A DNA stretch of 64,000 bases from Chondrus crispus (taxonomy: Eukaryota > Rhodophyta > Florideophyceae > Gigartinales > Gigartinaceae), in assembly GCF_000350225.1 (NCBI RefSeq), contig NW_005178937.1:202120-266119 (forward strand), in the 5' to 3' direction. The notes under the pieces were generated by a model that saw only the letters and a program-made list of their open reading frames with translations, was not told the origin of the DNA and ran no database searches. Shown piece after piece: positions 55,859-64,000 of the stretch; positions within the stretch are counted from its first letter, which is position 1; the number at the start of each line of letters is the position of its first letter. The position numbers were made by a program, and so were the translations under genes.

Positions 55859-56659
55859 ATGGCTGATACAGGACGCGGAGGACATCCGGGCGGTTTTGGA
55901 CGGGGCGGCGACAGAGGTCGCGGTCGCGGCGATCGTGGGCGTGGACGCGGTCGCGGCGGCCGTCGCCAGGAGGAGGAGAAGGAGTGGGTCCCGATGACCA
56001 AGTTGGGCCGTCTAGTAAAAGAAGGCAAGATCCGCTCCCTAGAGGAAATCTTCCTCTTCTCAGTTCCGGTCAAGGAGCATCAGATCATCGAGGCCCTTCT
56101 CTCCGGCCTCAACGACGAGGTCCTCAAGATCATGCCCGTGCAAAAGCAGACCCGCGCCGGACAGCGTACTCGCTTCAAGGCCTTTGTCGTCGTCGGCGAC
56201 TCGAATGGTCACGTCGGCCTTGGCGTCAAGTCCGCTAAGGAAGTCGCCACTGCCATCCGAGGTGCCATTGTTGATTCCAAGCTCAACATAGTTCCCGTGC
56301 GTCGCGGCTATTGGGGCGCTGCCATCGATCAGCCGCATACCGTCCCGTGTAAGGTTACTGGCAAGTGCGGTTCCGTCAGCGTGCGACTCGTCCCTGCTCC
56401 GCGCGGGACGGGCATTGTGGCCGCTCGTGTCCCGAAGAAGCTGTTGCAGATGGCCGGTCTTGAAGATTGCTTCTCATCATCAACGGGACATACGCGCACC
56501 CTGGGCAATTTTGCCAAGGCTACCTTCTACGCAATCTCAGAGACTTATGCCTACTTGTCGCCCGACTTCTGGAGAGAGACTCGCTTCGCGAAGAACCCGT
56601 TCCACACATACTCGGACCTACTAGCAAAGTCGGCTGTCGTCCCCACAATTGGCGCTTGA
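55859..56659 (+). CDS. RPS2: 40S ribosomal protein uS5 (RPS2)
   Basis: 266 residues, intronless, start context AACATGGCT. The N-terminus is a Gly-Arg repeat tail ([20 protein letters not shown]), characteristic of eukaryotic RPS2 and a target of arginine methylation. The S5 N-terminal double-stranded RNA-binding fold follows ([40 protein letters not shown]), then the C-terminal fold ([40 protein letters not shown]). It lies in the small subunit near the mRNA entry site. Length and motifs match the family closely. Confidence 0.97.
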   Translation: MADTGRGGHPGGFGRGGDRGRGRGDRGRGRGRGGRRQEEEKEWVPMTKLGRLVKEGKIRSLEEIFLFSVPVKEHQIIEALLSGLNDEVLKIMPVQKQTRAGQRTRFKAFVVVGDSNGHVGLGVKSAKEVATAIRGAIVDSKLNIVPVRRGYWGAAIDQPHTVPCKVTGKCGSVSVRLVPAPRGTGIVAARVPKKLLQMAGLEDCFSSSTGHTRTLGNFAKATFYAISETYAYLSPDFWRETRFAKNPFHTYSDLLAKSAVVPTIGA

Positions 56660-56921
56660 CCGATGCAAGGACACATTCTGTAAACACTTTGCGAAAATAA
56701 ATGCCATTGCTATAAGTTGCAAAAAATCAGCTTACCGTTCCTTTACCGCACTGCCTGTTGGTTCTGCCCTTATTTCTTTTCTAAACTTGAAAACAAGAGC
56801 GCAATTACTCACCGAAGATCACTTCTTGCAATGCGAAAGTTGAGTTTTTGATGGATTGTTCTGGAATTATCAAAGCCCGAACGCGGTGATGGCCCGGGTA
56901 CATATGTACAGTTTAACTATC

Positions 56922-57443
56922 TCACTCATCAATTGGCCCCAAGAACGGCTCCTTCATCGATCCTGTCGCGGAGATTTCCTGCGCTTCGATTTTCAAGCCA
57001 AGAATACGCAGCCTCACCGCGGATTTTTGCTTGATCTGTTCCATGTTGTCGTGTGTCTTCCAGGAATTCTCCGTGGGATCAAAGCGCATCCCTTGAGGTA
57101 AAAGATGATGAGAAACGAACACTGAAAGCGGTCCTGCACGCGCATAAAAGCCATGCTGAGTCACAACTGACACTACAGCATCCATAACTTCGTTCTTGAA
57201 CGGACGGAAGACAACGGCCTGGTACTGTAGGGTGAAGATTGCATAGCCAGTGCCGTCCTCCAACTCGCCCGCCGGAATTGGGTCGGAGACTTGCAGCACG
57301 GCGACGACGAAGCCGTACTTTCCGAGTAGGGTACCCTCGACCTCGCTCATGAGACGGTGAGTTAGGATTTCGTGAAGCTTGACCCCGAAAAACTTGGGGT
57401 GGATGCGTATCCGGCGGCTCATGGAAACGGCAAACCAGCCCAT
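56922..57443 (-). CDS. RPB7: DNA-directed RNA polymerase II subunit RPB7
   Basis: 173 residues. The N-terminal RNP-like domain has IRIHPKFFGVKLHEILTHRL and the tip motif VEGTLLGKYGFVVAVLQVSD; QYQAVVFRPFKNEVMDAVVS leads into the S1/OB domain (GFYARAGPLSVFVSHHLLPQ). The end ISATGSMKEPFLGPI corresponds to the usual IGTIKEDYLG. The 173-residue length fits RPB7 better than the larger Pol III homologue RPC8. With RPB4 it forms the stalk that binds nascent RNA. It converges with RPS2, leaving 262 bases between the stops. Confidence 0.9.
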   Translation of the reverse strand: MGWFAVSMSRRIRIHPKFFGVKLHEILTHRLMSEVEGTLLGKYGFVVAVLQVSDPIPAGELEDGTGYAIFTLQYQAVVFRPFKNEVMDAVVSVVTQHGFYARAGPLSVFVSHHLLPQGMRFDPTENSWKTHDNMEQIKQKSAVRLRILGLKIEAQEISATGSMKEPFLGPIDE

Positions 57444-58424
57444 CCTGAGAATTGCGCTTACACTTCAGCCGTTTTCCCGATTCTGAAGAGATGCCGGTAA
57501 ATTTTGCTGGGGGAAGTGATGTTACATGCCCTTCTTGTTGAAGCTGTGGTCGCTGGACAGAGTAGCTAACAGAAAAGCTGAGCGGATAGGAGAGTAGGAT
57601 CCAATTGACACCTTGTGAATTGAGGCTCTGTGAGGCGGGACGGCTGCTACACACACTCGACCGTCAATCGCGGCAATTCAGCGGATCTTGTGAATCGCAT
57701 GCGAGCAGATCGTCAAGAGGTGTGGAGAGTTTTGCCTTGAGCACACAGAGCGGATGCCATTGGGGTCCGGGATCAACAAGGCATTGCTACAGTAAAGACA
57801 TTGAGAAGGCAAGTGAAAGGGTCTCAGCGCTAAGTTTTTCACGCCAAAGCCTAATTTTATGATTAAATTTTATGACCTCAAGGCGGAAAGAAAAGCCCCC
57901 GTGTTCGAAGAGGGATCAAAGCATTTCGAAAGAGCGTAACCCGTGATGTCGTCTTCCTTCGTAAGCCCCTGCTTTGGGTGTTTTGGTTTTGCATGATTTC
58001 ATTTCTTTTGGGAAAGGCAGTCATCACACACTTTACGCGTTATTGCTCCTGTCACTATGACATCGGCGATATCTGTGATTCTGACTGATTCTGACTCGTC
58101 AACACTTATCAGCGGGACGACAGTACATTTATATGGAGCTTCGCAAGAGCCGGAAAAACGTCGCTTCGGTGCAACTTCTTGTAATCGAGGAATTTTTCTC
58201 CGTGCGCGAGCCCTCCTATCTGAACCAAAGTACAACTCAGAAGATTGAAATTCATCAGCACAAGACACCCCCATCATGCACTAGCAAAGACCAAACCATA
58301 TACCAAAGCTTTGGGCAGCACCGGAATACAACCTGTGTTGAAAAATCAGATCTCAAACTGTTACACTTTTGTCTATATTGGTACAATGTATCACTCACTT
58401 CCGAAAAGGTTGTCCGAAGTCTAC
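57444..58424. other. Intergenic region between RPB7 and GT14 gene
   Basis: No recognisable gene. Overlapping short frames exist on the plus strand (58133-58471, 58245-58760) but show no domain, and the latter overlaps the glycosyltransferase coding sequence antisense. Confidence 0.45.
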
Positions 58425-59735
58425 CTACAATTCTGCCAGTCGTCGCGCGCGGCCCGCAATCTTCCTACTGATATGATCGAAAACCTTGTCCATCAAGTCT
58501 TTATCATCCGTCCTACGATCGACAAAATCCATAAGCGGCGAGTCCGGCTCTTGAAACTTCCTCGCGAAAAACAACACACTCGTGGCCACTTCCTGCTTGA
58601 ACTTATACTGGCCATTCTCTTCCCTCTCGTCGATGTAGTACGGGTGCTGCCCCGCAAGAACGCCATTGTGCATCCAGACGACCATGCGCATCGAGTGCGG
58701 GACGATCGACTTTTTGTACTTTTCATGGTTCCACGCCAGACTTGCAAAGTAATGCTCTGAACTATCGGCAGCGAACGCAAATGCCACAAGCATTTTCCTG
58801 GCCATATCCCCCCGCACAACAAAGTCGCAAAAGTCACGTGACGCGATCATCCAGGCCTCCGCGTGCGACACGTCAAAGTTGCGGTTGTCCACGATCGGAT
58901 TGCGAATATCCAAGCGCTCTAACTTGCCAATTGCGGCGGTCTTTCGAAAAGAAATGCCCTCGTCATACCACACCTGGGCCAGACGGTTCTCCGCCATGGC
59001 GTCCCATGTGCGCTTTGGCGCAAAGGTAAAGTAGTTGAGTCCCATCTCGCGGCCGAGGAAGCTGCGTTGCGAATGCGCGGAAAGTAGGGGGTAGTCGGCT
59101 CCCGAGAGGTTGATAAAGTAGTCCCACTTGGCGTCCTCATCAATGAGCAGGCGCATGGCATTGATGGTGTTGAGCAGCATGGAAATGCCACGGTACGTGA
59201 TCAGCTCTGACGTCATGATGTGGACATTCTTGGCATACTCCGGGTTGGCTCGAATCTTGTCCTTGGCCTCGCGCAAAACGGCCGGCGGAATCTTGAGGTC
59301 GAAATGTATAGCGTAGACATTGTTGCGGTGGTAAATGCGGCGAAGCAAGCGCGGGAGATGGCCGATGGTGTTCTCTGCGATCTGAATAAAGTAGGCGATA
59401 TTCGCTTCGCGCCCGGGCGTTTGCTCCGCAGACCCGTTGACGGTAACACGGACGGGAGGCTGATCCACAGCAGCCGTGTCACGCGCGACAAGTTCGGGGG
59501 ATACCGCGGCTGCGCGGGCCGGGGCGACGAAGACGGAGGTGCGCTCGAAAATGATAAAGGTTACCACGAGGACTACGACCCAGAGGCGGGTGCCGCGGCG
59601 CCAGGCGGGCGGGGCTGGGGGGTGCTTCGAGGAAATCTGGGAGGGCGCAAGAGGGCTGCTAGGGGAGGGGGAGAGGAGGGAGGGGGTGCCCGCAGACGAA
59701 GGGCGGCGCGACATGGGGCGGAATGGGCGGCGCAT
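58425..59735 (-). CDS. GT14 family glycosyltransferase (Core-2/I-branching / xylosyltransferase type)
   Basis: 436 residues with type II topology: a Pro/Ser/Arg-rich cytosolic tail, a membrane anchor at about 51-63 (LWVVVLVVTFIIF) and a lumenal catalytic domain. IAYFIQIAENTIGHLPRLLR, NNVYAIHFDLKIP and SELITYRGISMLLNTINAMR open the Core-2/I-branching domain. WDYFINLSGADYPLLS is the family signature. FDVSHAEAWMIASRDFCDFV and SSEHYFASLAWNHEKYK follow. In animals these enzymes add GlcNAc branches or xylose to proteoglycan cores; in plants they modify arabinogalactans. The acceptor here is unknown, and cell-wall or sulfated galactan glycoproteins are plausible. Located in the Golgi by inference. 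Confidence 0.88.
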   Translation of the reverse strand: MRRPFRPMSRRPSSAGTPSLLSPSPSSPLAPSQISSKHPPAPPAWRRGTRLWVVVLVVTFIIFERTSVFVAPARAAAVSPELVARDTAAVDQPPVRVTVNGSAEQTPGREANIAYFIQIAENTIGHLPRLLRRIYHRNNVYAIHFDLKIPPAVLREAKDKIRANPEYAKNVHIMTSELITYRGISMLLNTINAMRLLIDEDAKWDYFINLSGADYPLLSAHSQRSFLGREMGLNYFTFAPKRTWDAMAENRLAQVWYDEGISFRKTAAIGKLERLDIRNPIVDNRNFDVSHAEAWMIASRDFCDFVVRGDMARKMLVAFAFAADSSEHYFASLAWNHEKYKKSIVPHSMRMVVWMHNGVLAGQHPYYIDEREENGQYKFKQEVATSVLFFARKFQEPDSPLMDFVDRRTDDKDLMDKVFDHISRKIAGRARRLAEL

Positions 59736-60522
59736 GGGTTGGCGGGTAGTTGCAAGTAGATTGGCATGAGCCGGGGGCGGGGGAAGGGGTGCGAGAGGGG
59801 AAGGGACCTAAGCAAGATGCTGGCCCTGATTGCCTGGACGATCTGTTCAAGCGAAACGGCCGGGGCAGCAGAGCATGAATGAGGGTGACGAAATTTGGGC
59901 CGTTTTGAGCGCGCGGCAGGTCACCCGTCAGCATTTGGATCGTCTGCCACTGCCTGCCCCCTCCGCACTCCCGATCTGATCTTGCCGCGATTGCAATCCG
60001 CCAGTCATCGCATTTCCAAAGCCCCGCGCCCCGACCTTGCTGTGAGGGAGTACTGTACCGTATAGCTGCATGCGCGCCCCCGTCGTCCTAGCATGACACT
60101 TCCGCAGCGCCGGAAAGTGCCCGGCACGAGTTACAGCATATTACCTCTGCCAACAATATTCCGTACGCCACATCAGGCGTCAGGCGTCAGGCGTCAGGCG
60201 TCAGGCGTCAGGCGTCAGGCGCTGCATGCGACTGCGCTCGTACATGTGCTTCATAGCTTAAAAGTATATAACGATCGAGAGGGGAAGGGAACCGGCAGAC
60301 CTCACAAGTTCAGTAGGCCTTTCTATCAATTTGCACTTGGTGGGCTCCTCGCGCCGGGTGCGGGATAAACATGTACTGTATGCTACCGAACTTTGCAGTG
60401 CGAGTCACCACCCCTTAAATTTAGTTACGTATCTTGTGGCACTGCCCAGCATCTCAAAATCGCCGCCGCCACGCCCTCCCGGCTCTCCGTATGCCATTCC
60501 TTCGCCTCTAACGACGACAATC
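59736..60522. other. Intergenic region with 7-bp tandem repeat
   Basis: It presumably holds the divergent promoters of the glycosyltransferase and the small ORF at 60523. GC-rich. It contains the TCAGGCG array listed separately, and no other feature I can name. Confidence 0.45.
60173..60221 (+). repeat. 7-bp minisatellite TCAGGCG, seven copies
   Basis: Seven perfect head-to-tail TCAGGCG units over 49 bp. Confidence 0.95.
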
Positions 60523-61050
60523 ATGACCGGCGGCAAGGCGCTTCCGCCCGCCGAAGCGGCCGCGCAAGCCGCGGCAGCCTACGTCTGGTCGGAGAGCCAT
60601 CGCCAGGGCGTTCGCGCGGGGTGGTGTGCCGGGTGGGCCGCGGCGATGTCTGCATCCCCGGCGCGGCTGTCGCCGCCCTCGCGTGCGCTGGACGCGCTCC
60701 TCGCGCACCCGGATGACGCGCAGGCGTCGTCCGGTGACGAGGGCGAGCACCTCGAGCTCGACGCCGGGTGGGCGAGTCTCTTCGCGGCCGGCGCGGCCCG
60801 TCGCGCGGGGCAGCGCCGCGCGCAGACGGAGGGCGCGCGCCCGGAGGGGCGCGTGGCGCTCGATCTCGGCGGCAGGCAGGACGCCGCGCGCATGGAGAGA
60901 GCCCAAAGGTGGTACGGGGAGGAGGCGAGGAAGCTCGTCGAGAGCGAGGCTCAGCTTATGGCGAGGTTCGAGGAGGAGGCGGCGAAGGGCGCAGACCTTT
61001 GGCCTGTCATCTCTATCAAGGAGGTCGAGGCCCCCAGGAGGAAGCGTTGA
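60523..61050 (+). CDS. Small protein of unknown function
   Basis: The frame is open from 60331, but MTGGKALPPAEAAAQAAAAY at 60523 is the likelier start (preceding codons are Pro/Ser-rich and untypical), giving 175 residues. Visible parts are an Ala-rich helix with Trp residues (YVWSESHRQGVRAGWCAGWA), a disordered acidic middle, WASLFAAGAARRAGQRRAQ, and a charged C-terminal helix (RAQRWYGEEARKLVESEAQL, MARFEEEAAKGADLWP). It ends in a basic RRKR tail. Third-codon positions are strongly GC, supporting real coding. No family recognised. Confidence 0.5.
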   Translation: MTGGKALPPAEAAAQAAAAYVWSESHRQGVRAGWCAGWAAAMSASPARLSPPSRALDALLAHPDDAQASSGDEGEHLELDAGWASLFAAGAARRAGQRRAQTEGARPEGRVALDLGGRQDAARMERAQRWYGEEARKLVESEAQLMARFEEEAAKGADLWPVISIKEVEAPRRKR

Positions 61051-61704
61051 GGGGCTGTTCATGTGATGACACCAGGACGGCGCGTGCACGAGTCTGGTGT
61101 GAGATCGAGTGTTATAAGGGGGCGGGACTGTGGAAAGAGAAGCACGAGGTGAGCGGGATCTCGCACAAAAACAGAGTTCGCACTACAGTCATCTCTCGAT
61201 AACTGGAACATGCGATAAGAGCATCCCCACCGGTACGCAATCAAATCATCAAATAACAACACTTGGCACACTTTTTCTGTAATTTGATTGGCTCCCTAGA
61301 ATTTGGTTGTTTCGTTATTTGGCTGTTTGATGCTTCGGAAAGAACTGCCCCACCGGTGAGAACCAAATGAAGTACATTCCCCTCGTACTCACCATCGCAT
61401 CCTTGTACTCAAACTCGTACTCACCCTCGTATCGCACCCTCAGTCGTAGTCGCACGCTCACTCGAAACCCATCCCGCGACCTTCTCCCTCGCCACTCTGT
61501 CTGCACTCCTTCCCTCTCACCTCCACCGTGGACAAAGACAGACTGCCGGCGCTGTCCTCCCTGCTCACGGACAGCACGCGCTCCCCACGCGACCGCGAGC
61601 AGCGCGATCCCGGAGAGAACATACGCGCCGGCGGCAGCGGTGCTGCCGCGGATGATTGGCTCGACAGCCGCGAGCGACGTTCTCCTGCGGCTGCTGCTGC
61701 TGCT
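61051..61704. other. Repeat-bearing region before the HGH1-like pseudogene
   Basis: Two direct copies of a 30-bp unit, CATCCCCACCGGTACGCAAT at 61222 and CTGCCCCACCGGTGAGAACC at 61343, each continue into CAAAT(C/G)A. A weaker copy, CACTCCCACCGTAC, is at 62589. ATTTGGTTG/ATCAAAT words occur inverted on the other side of the pseudogene (62495-62560). This may be the end of an uncharacterised transposon. Frames on both strands here are chance products of biased composition. Confidence 0.35.
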
Positions 61705-61706
61705 GA

Positions 61707-62395
61707 GCAGCGAATCGCACTGCTCTAGCACTGTCTGCGCTTGTGAACCTGTCGGAGGACGAGGAGCCGGCGGCTCTGACGCACGCGGACGCGGTGCGGC
61801 TCGCAGCGCAGGTGGTCCTGGACGCGGACGTCGTCGCGCTGCACGCGGCGCTGCTGTCCAACCTGACGCGCGTCGCGCCTTGCGTGGACGAAGCGGAGGG
61901 CGCGGACGGGTTTCGGGAGAGGGGCACGCTACTCGTGCTCGTGGAGAGGGTACCGAGTATTCCGAATGTGCTGCGGCTGTCGAATGCGTGCGCGAGCCAG
62001 GAGGGGAGGGACGTCCTGTTGGTCGAGGGAAGGCAGGCGGAGAGACAGCTGTTGACGAGGTTGCTGAGATTGCTGGAGGCGGGGGAGGCAGAGAAGAGGC
62101 TGGCGGGGGCGAGCTGGGTGCGGAACTGCGCGATGGCGGACGAGTGCCATGATGTGTTGGTGGGGGTACGGCGGCGGTCGCAATGTGCTTGGGGAGGTCA
62201 AAGGAGGTGGGACGGGAGGAGATGGCGGAGATTTGCGCCTGGTTGGTCGAGGAAGTGTTGTTGTTGTGTAAGAGCCGGGCGGGGAAGGACGCGCTCAGGG
62301 ATGGCGGGGCCGTCGACGTTCTGGAGGGATGGAAGGGGGAAGAGCATGCGCGCCGTAGTGGGCATTCTGGATCGGCGGGAGACACAGGTAATCTC
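61707..62395 (+). pseudogene. HGH1-like armadillo protein, frameshifted remnant
   Basis: One frame gives ALALSALVNLSEDEEPAALT, ALHAALLSNLTR, VPSIPNVLRLSNACASQEGR and RLAGASWVRNCAMADECHDV, matching HGH1 in order: the ALVNLS repeat, the LSNLT repeat, and the R-x-G-x-x-x-x-x-N-C ... H block. It then breaks near 62160. In another frame EEVLLLCKSRAGKDALRDGG matches the C-terminal LL-x-TR-x-GR-x-x-LR motif, and a further shift near 62340 gives MRAVVGILDRRETQ. A TGA at 61704 closes the frame upstream and the N-terminal repeats are missing. In yeast and animals HGH1 is an eEF2-folding cochaperone. This copy looks non-functional. Confidence 0.6.
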
Positions 62396-62661
62396 GAGGC
62401 AAATACCGCATCGATGCACTTTTTGGTGGGAAGCCGTTTCGGTCGACCAATAGAACGTGCACAACTGGATTGTCAAGGGTAATCAAACAGAGACTATCCG
62501 AACCAAATTCTTGATATTTGGTTCCGATTTTTAGATCGACACCAAAAATTTAATGATTTGTGTCGTATCTTACACGTGTACATAGCACTCCCACCGTACT
62601 TAACACCGTCGTCGCTCATGCCCCCAGTAAAGTCGACCCCAGGTCTTGAGTCTCTCCTACA

Positions 62662-62673
62662 GGTTATAGGCCC
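62662..62673 (+). promoter_or_regulatory. Copia primer-binding site (initiator tRNA-Met anticodon type)
   Basis: GGTTATAGGCCC directly follows CTACA. It is complementary, with one mismatch, to the GGGCCCAUAACC anticodon region of initiator tRNA-Met. The other Copia element has GGTTATGGGC in the same position, which supports both the LTR boundary and the priming mode. Confidence 0.6.
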
Positions 62674-62902
62674 TTCCTTTTCTTTCTTCCCGCTCCCACT
62701 GCCCACCCTCTCCATTCCCCCTTCATCCCCTCACAACCAACCGGCCCACGGCCGATCATCGCATCACACAACCGCCAAAACCGGCCCACGGCCGATCCGC
62801 ACATCCCCCACACCAACCATTTCTTCACCTGAGACTCCCCCCCTATCCCTGACCTACTACCCCCCCTCCACATCCCCAACTACCACCAATCATCCACCCA
62901 CC

Positions 62903-63895
62903 ATGGCATCCCCGCCCACATCTGACGGTCCCCGCATTTCCGTCACTCAACTGACACTCACCAATTTCAACTATTGGCACAACAACCTGATCCTCGTAGC
63001 CTCCATCAACAATTGCGACGGCCACCTGGACAACAACCCTCCCCTCCCCACTGACACAGAAGACATCCGATCTCACACACGCCAGAAACGCTTTGCCCTT
63101 GCTCTTATCTTCCACAGTCTGTCCGAAGAAGTTCGACCCCTCCTCTCTGACGACGACCTCCTTCTCTCTCCTTACGATTTATGCAACAGACTCCACGAGA
63201 TTACCACTGCAAACCCCAGCAATGCCCCCTACCTGCCGACAGCCCTCGCTCGCGAGACAACCCTGCACCCCGGCACCTCTATGATCGAATACCTTACACT
63301 CCACAAGAACATACGGACCCGGATGCGTGCCGTCAACTATCCTGGCATACAGGAAAAAGGCACCACTGCACAGTTTCTCCTGGATGGCTTACGTGACCAC
63401 CCGGATTACAACCCGATCGCTCTCACCCTCCATGCACAATCCAGCCTTCTCCCCATCGAACAGATAGAAGCACACCTACTCCACGCAGAAAACTATCTGT
63501 CAAGGCAAACACCCCAACTATCCCACCAAGCACACCCACCTCAACCCCGCCCGCAACGCCAGTACAACCCTCCCCGCGGCAACCGCAACGCCCGCCGCCC
63601 CAACCACTGGCGCGGCAAATGGTGCTCCTACCACGGCACCCCATCACACGACACGGACGAATGCATTTCAAAAATGCGAGAAGATGTTCACCACAGTGCA
63701 CTTCAACAACAAGCCCTCAACCGTCCACGCCCCTCCACCCACGCCAAATGGCCACAATCCGCGATCCGCCCCACACACGCCAACTGGCAACGCCCCGACT
63801 CGCCCCACGTCCCCACAGCACCAATACCACACCAACAAGTGGAATACCAATCCCGACGCCACCCCGCAGTCACCCCCCACATCGTACGTACTTGA
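62903..63895 (+). CDS. Gag of Copia element
   Basis: The open frame begins at 62558, but MASPPTSDGPRISVTQLTLT at 62903 has context CCACCATGG and begins the recognisable Gag. LTNFNYWHNNLILVAS is the typical N-terminal block, FALALIFHSLSEEVRPLL and ARETTLHPGTSMIEYLTLHK the UBN2-like capsid. GTTAQFLLDGLRDHPDYNPI follows. The end is basic and Pro-rich, with a CHHC knuckle WCSYHGTPSHDTDEC (C-x2-H-x4-H-x4-C), the variant common in algal and fungal Copia. 330 residues. Pol follows in another frame. Confidence 0.85.
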   Translation: MASPPTSDGPRISVTQLTLTNFNYWHNNLILVASINNCDGHLDNNPPLPTDTEDIRSHTRQKRFALALIFHSLSEEVRPLLSDDDLLLSPYDLCNRLHEITTANPSNAPYLPTALARETTLHPGTSMIEYLTLHKNIRTRMRAVNYPGIQEKGTTAQFLLDGLRDHPDYNPIALTLHAQSSLLPIEQIEAHLLHAENYLSRQTPQLSHQAHPPQPRPQRQYNPPRGNRNARRPNHWRGKWCSYHGTPSHDTDECISKMREDVHHSALQQQALNRPRPSTHAKWPQSAIRPTHANWQRPDSPHVPTAPIPHQQVEYQSRRHPAVTPHIVRT

Positions 63896-64000
63896 CTCTG
63901 CTGCGTTCCCCACACACCTCCGTACTGCACCTCCCCACATGCCCCCTTCCTATGGCTCCACCCTAACCGCCAACGGCTCCCCCTCCCCCATATCTCATCA
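63849..64000 (+). CDS. Start of Copia Pol (protease), partial
   Basis: In the frame one base forward (+1) of gag, overlapping its last 47 bases, the sequence reads NPDATPQSPPTSYVLDSAAF followed by PTHL. LDSAA...HL is the retropepsin active site of Copia elements (D-S-G/A-A). The frame is open to the window edge. The overlap suggests Pol is made by a ribosomal frameshift, or that one base has been lost. Confidence 0.7.

Larger units (their letters stand above)
62450..64000 (+). mobile_element. Ty1/copia element, 5' part (continues beyond the window)
   Basis: A primer-binding site at 62662, a gag ORF at 62903-63895 and the start of a protease in another frame at 63849 identify the 5' part of a Copia element. 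The sequence before 62662 ends ...CTCCTACA and should be the 5' LTR; its left boundary cannot be fixed without the 3' copy. The related minus-strand element at 33955-34566 shares the primer-binding site. Confidence 0.8.

Noticed and set aside
61315..62385. 356-codon minus-strand Pro/Ser/Arg-rich frame
   Set aside because: The opposite strand carries recognisable HGH1 motifs; the reverse frame is a product of high GC content.
1..64000. Reassignment of UAG to an amino acid
   Set aside because: The stops sit where different residues are expected, TAA and TGA interruptions also occur, and host genes such as MSH3 and RPS2 are open under the standard code.
1..64000. CRISPR arrays, rRNA and tRNA genes
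   Set aside because: No regularly spaced identical repeats with unique spacers, no rRNA-like sequence and no cloverleaf with a TTCGA arm and CCA-proximal pairing were noticed; the genome is eukaryotic.

Overview
The window looks like nuclear DNA of a red alga, most likely a florideophyte resembling Chondrus. I infer this from four things: compact host genes with no or few short GT-AG introns, a fused cyclase plus O-methyltransferase gene of the kind used for mycosporine-like amino acid (MAA) sunscreens, a very high load of LTR retrotransposons and DNA transposons, and standard-code eukaryotic housekeeping genes. No sequence search was run. All family calls come from reading motifs.

Layout. 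1-5546 is a decayed Ty3/gypsy chromovirus (element A) entering from the left. 5547-8173 is purine-rich sequence without a recognisable gene. 8174-21686 is bounded by inverted 13-bp ends (12 of 13 match) that each lead into an array of degenerate 11-bp repeats. It holds a Tnp2/CACTA-type transposase and an accessory ORF, and also broken genes that do not look like transposon genes: a multi-exon gene, a demethyl-4-deoxygadusol synthase/O-methyltransferase fusion, an acidic protein and a phosphotransferase fragment. I read it as a 13.5-kb cargo-bearing DNA transposon, although no target-site duplication is visible. 22292-33947 is a second gypsy chromovirus (B) with two 374-bp LTRs, a 100-N assembly gap and a long broken antisense ORF between integrase and the 3' LTR. 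It sits in a minus-strand Copia remnant (33955-34566). Next come an element with long inverted repeats coding a J-domain protein (34731-37257) and a Harbinger element with perfect 23-bp ends and an AAT duplication (37321-39880).

40-61 kb is the host gene island: a Ser/Pro-rich membrane protein with one intron, a secreted protein, MSH3, an XRN-type 5'-3' exoribonuclease with two introns, a diacylglycerol kinase, ribosomal protein uS5 (RPS2), RNA polymerase II subunit RPB7, a GT14 glycosyltransferase and a small unknown protein. These genes are independent housekeeping or secretory-pathway units and show no operon-like logic. 61.7-62.4 kb is a broken HGH1-like gene, and the window ends in the 5' part of a Copia element on the plus strand.

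The most interesting points are the cargo-bearing transposon with a decayed MAA sunscreen gene, the J-domain/DNA-binding transposon protein, the antisense ORF in gypsy B, and primer-binding sites in both Copia elements that match the anticodon arm of initiator tRNA-Met rather than a tRNA 3' end.
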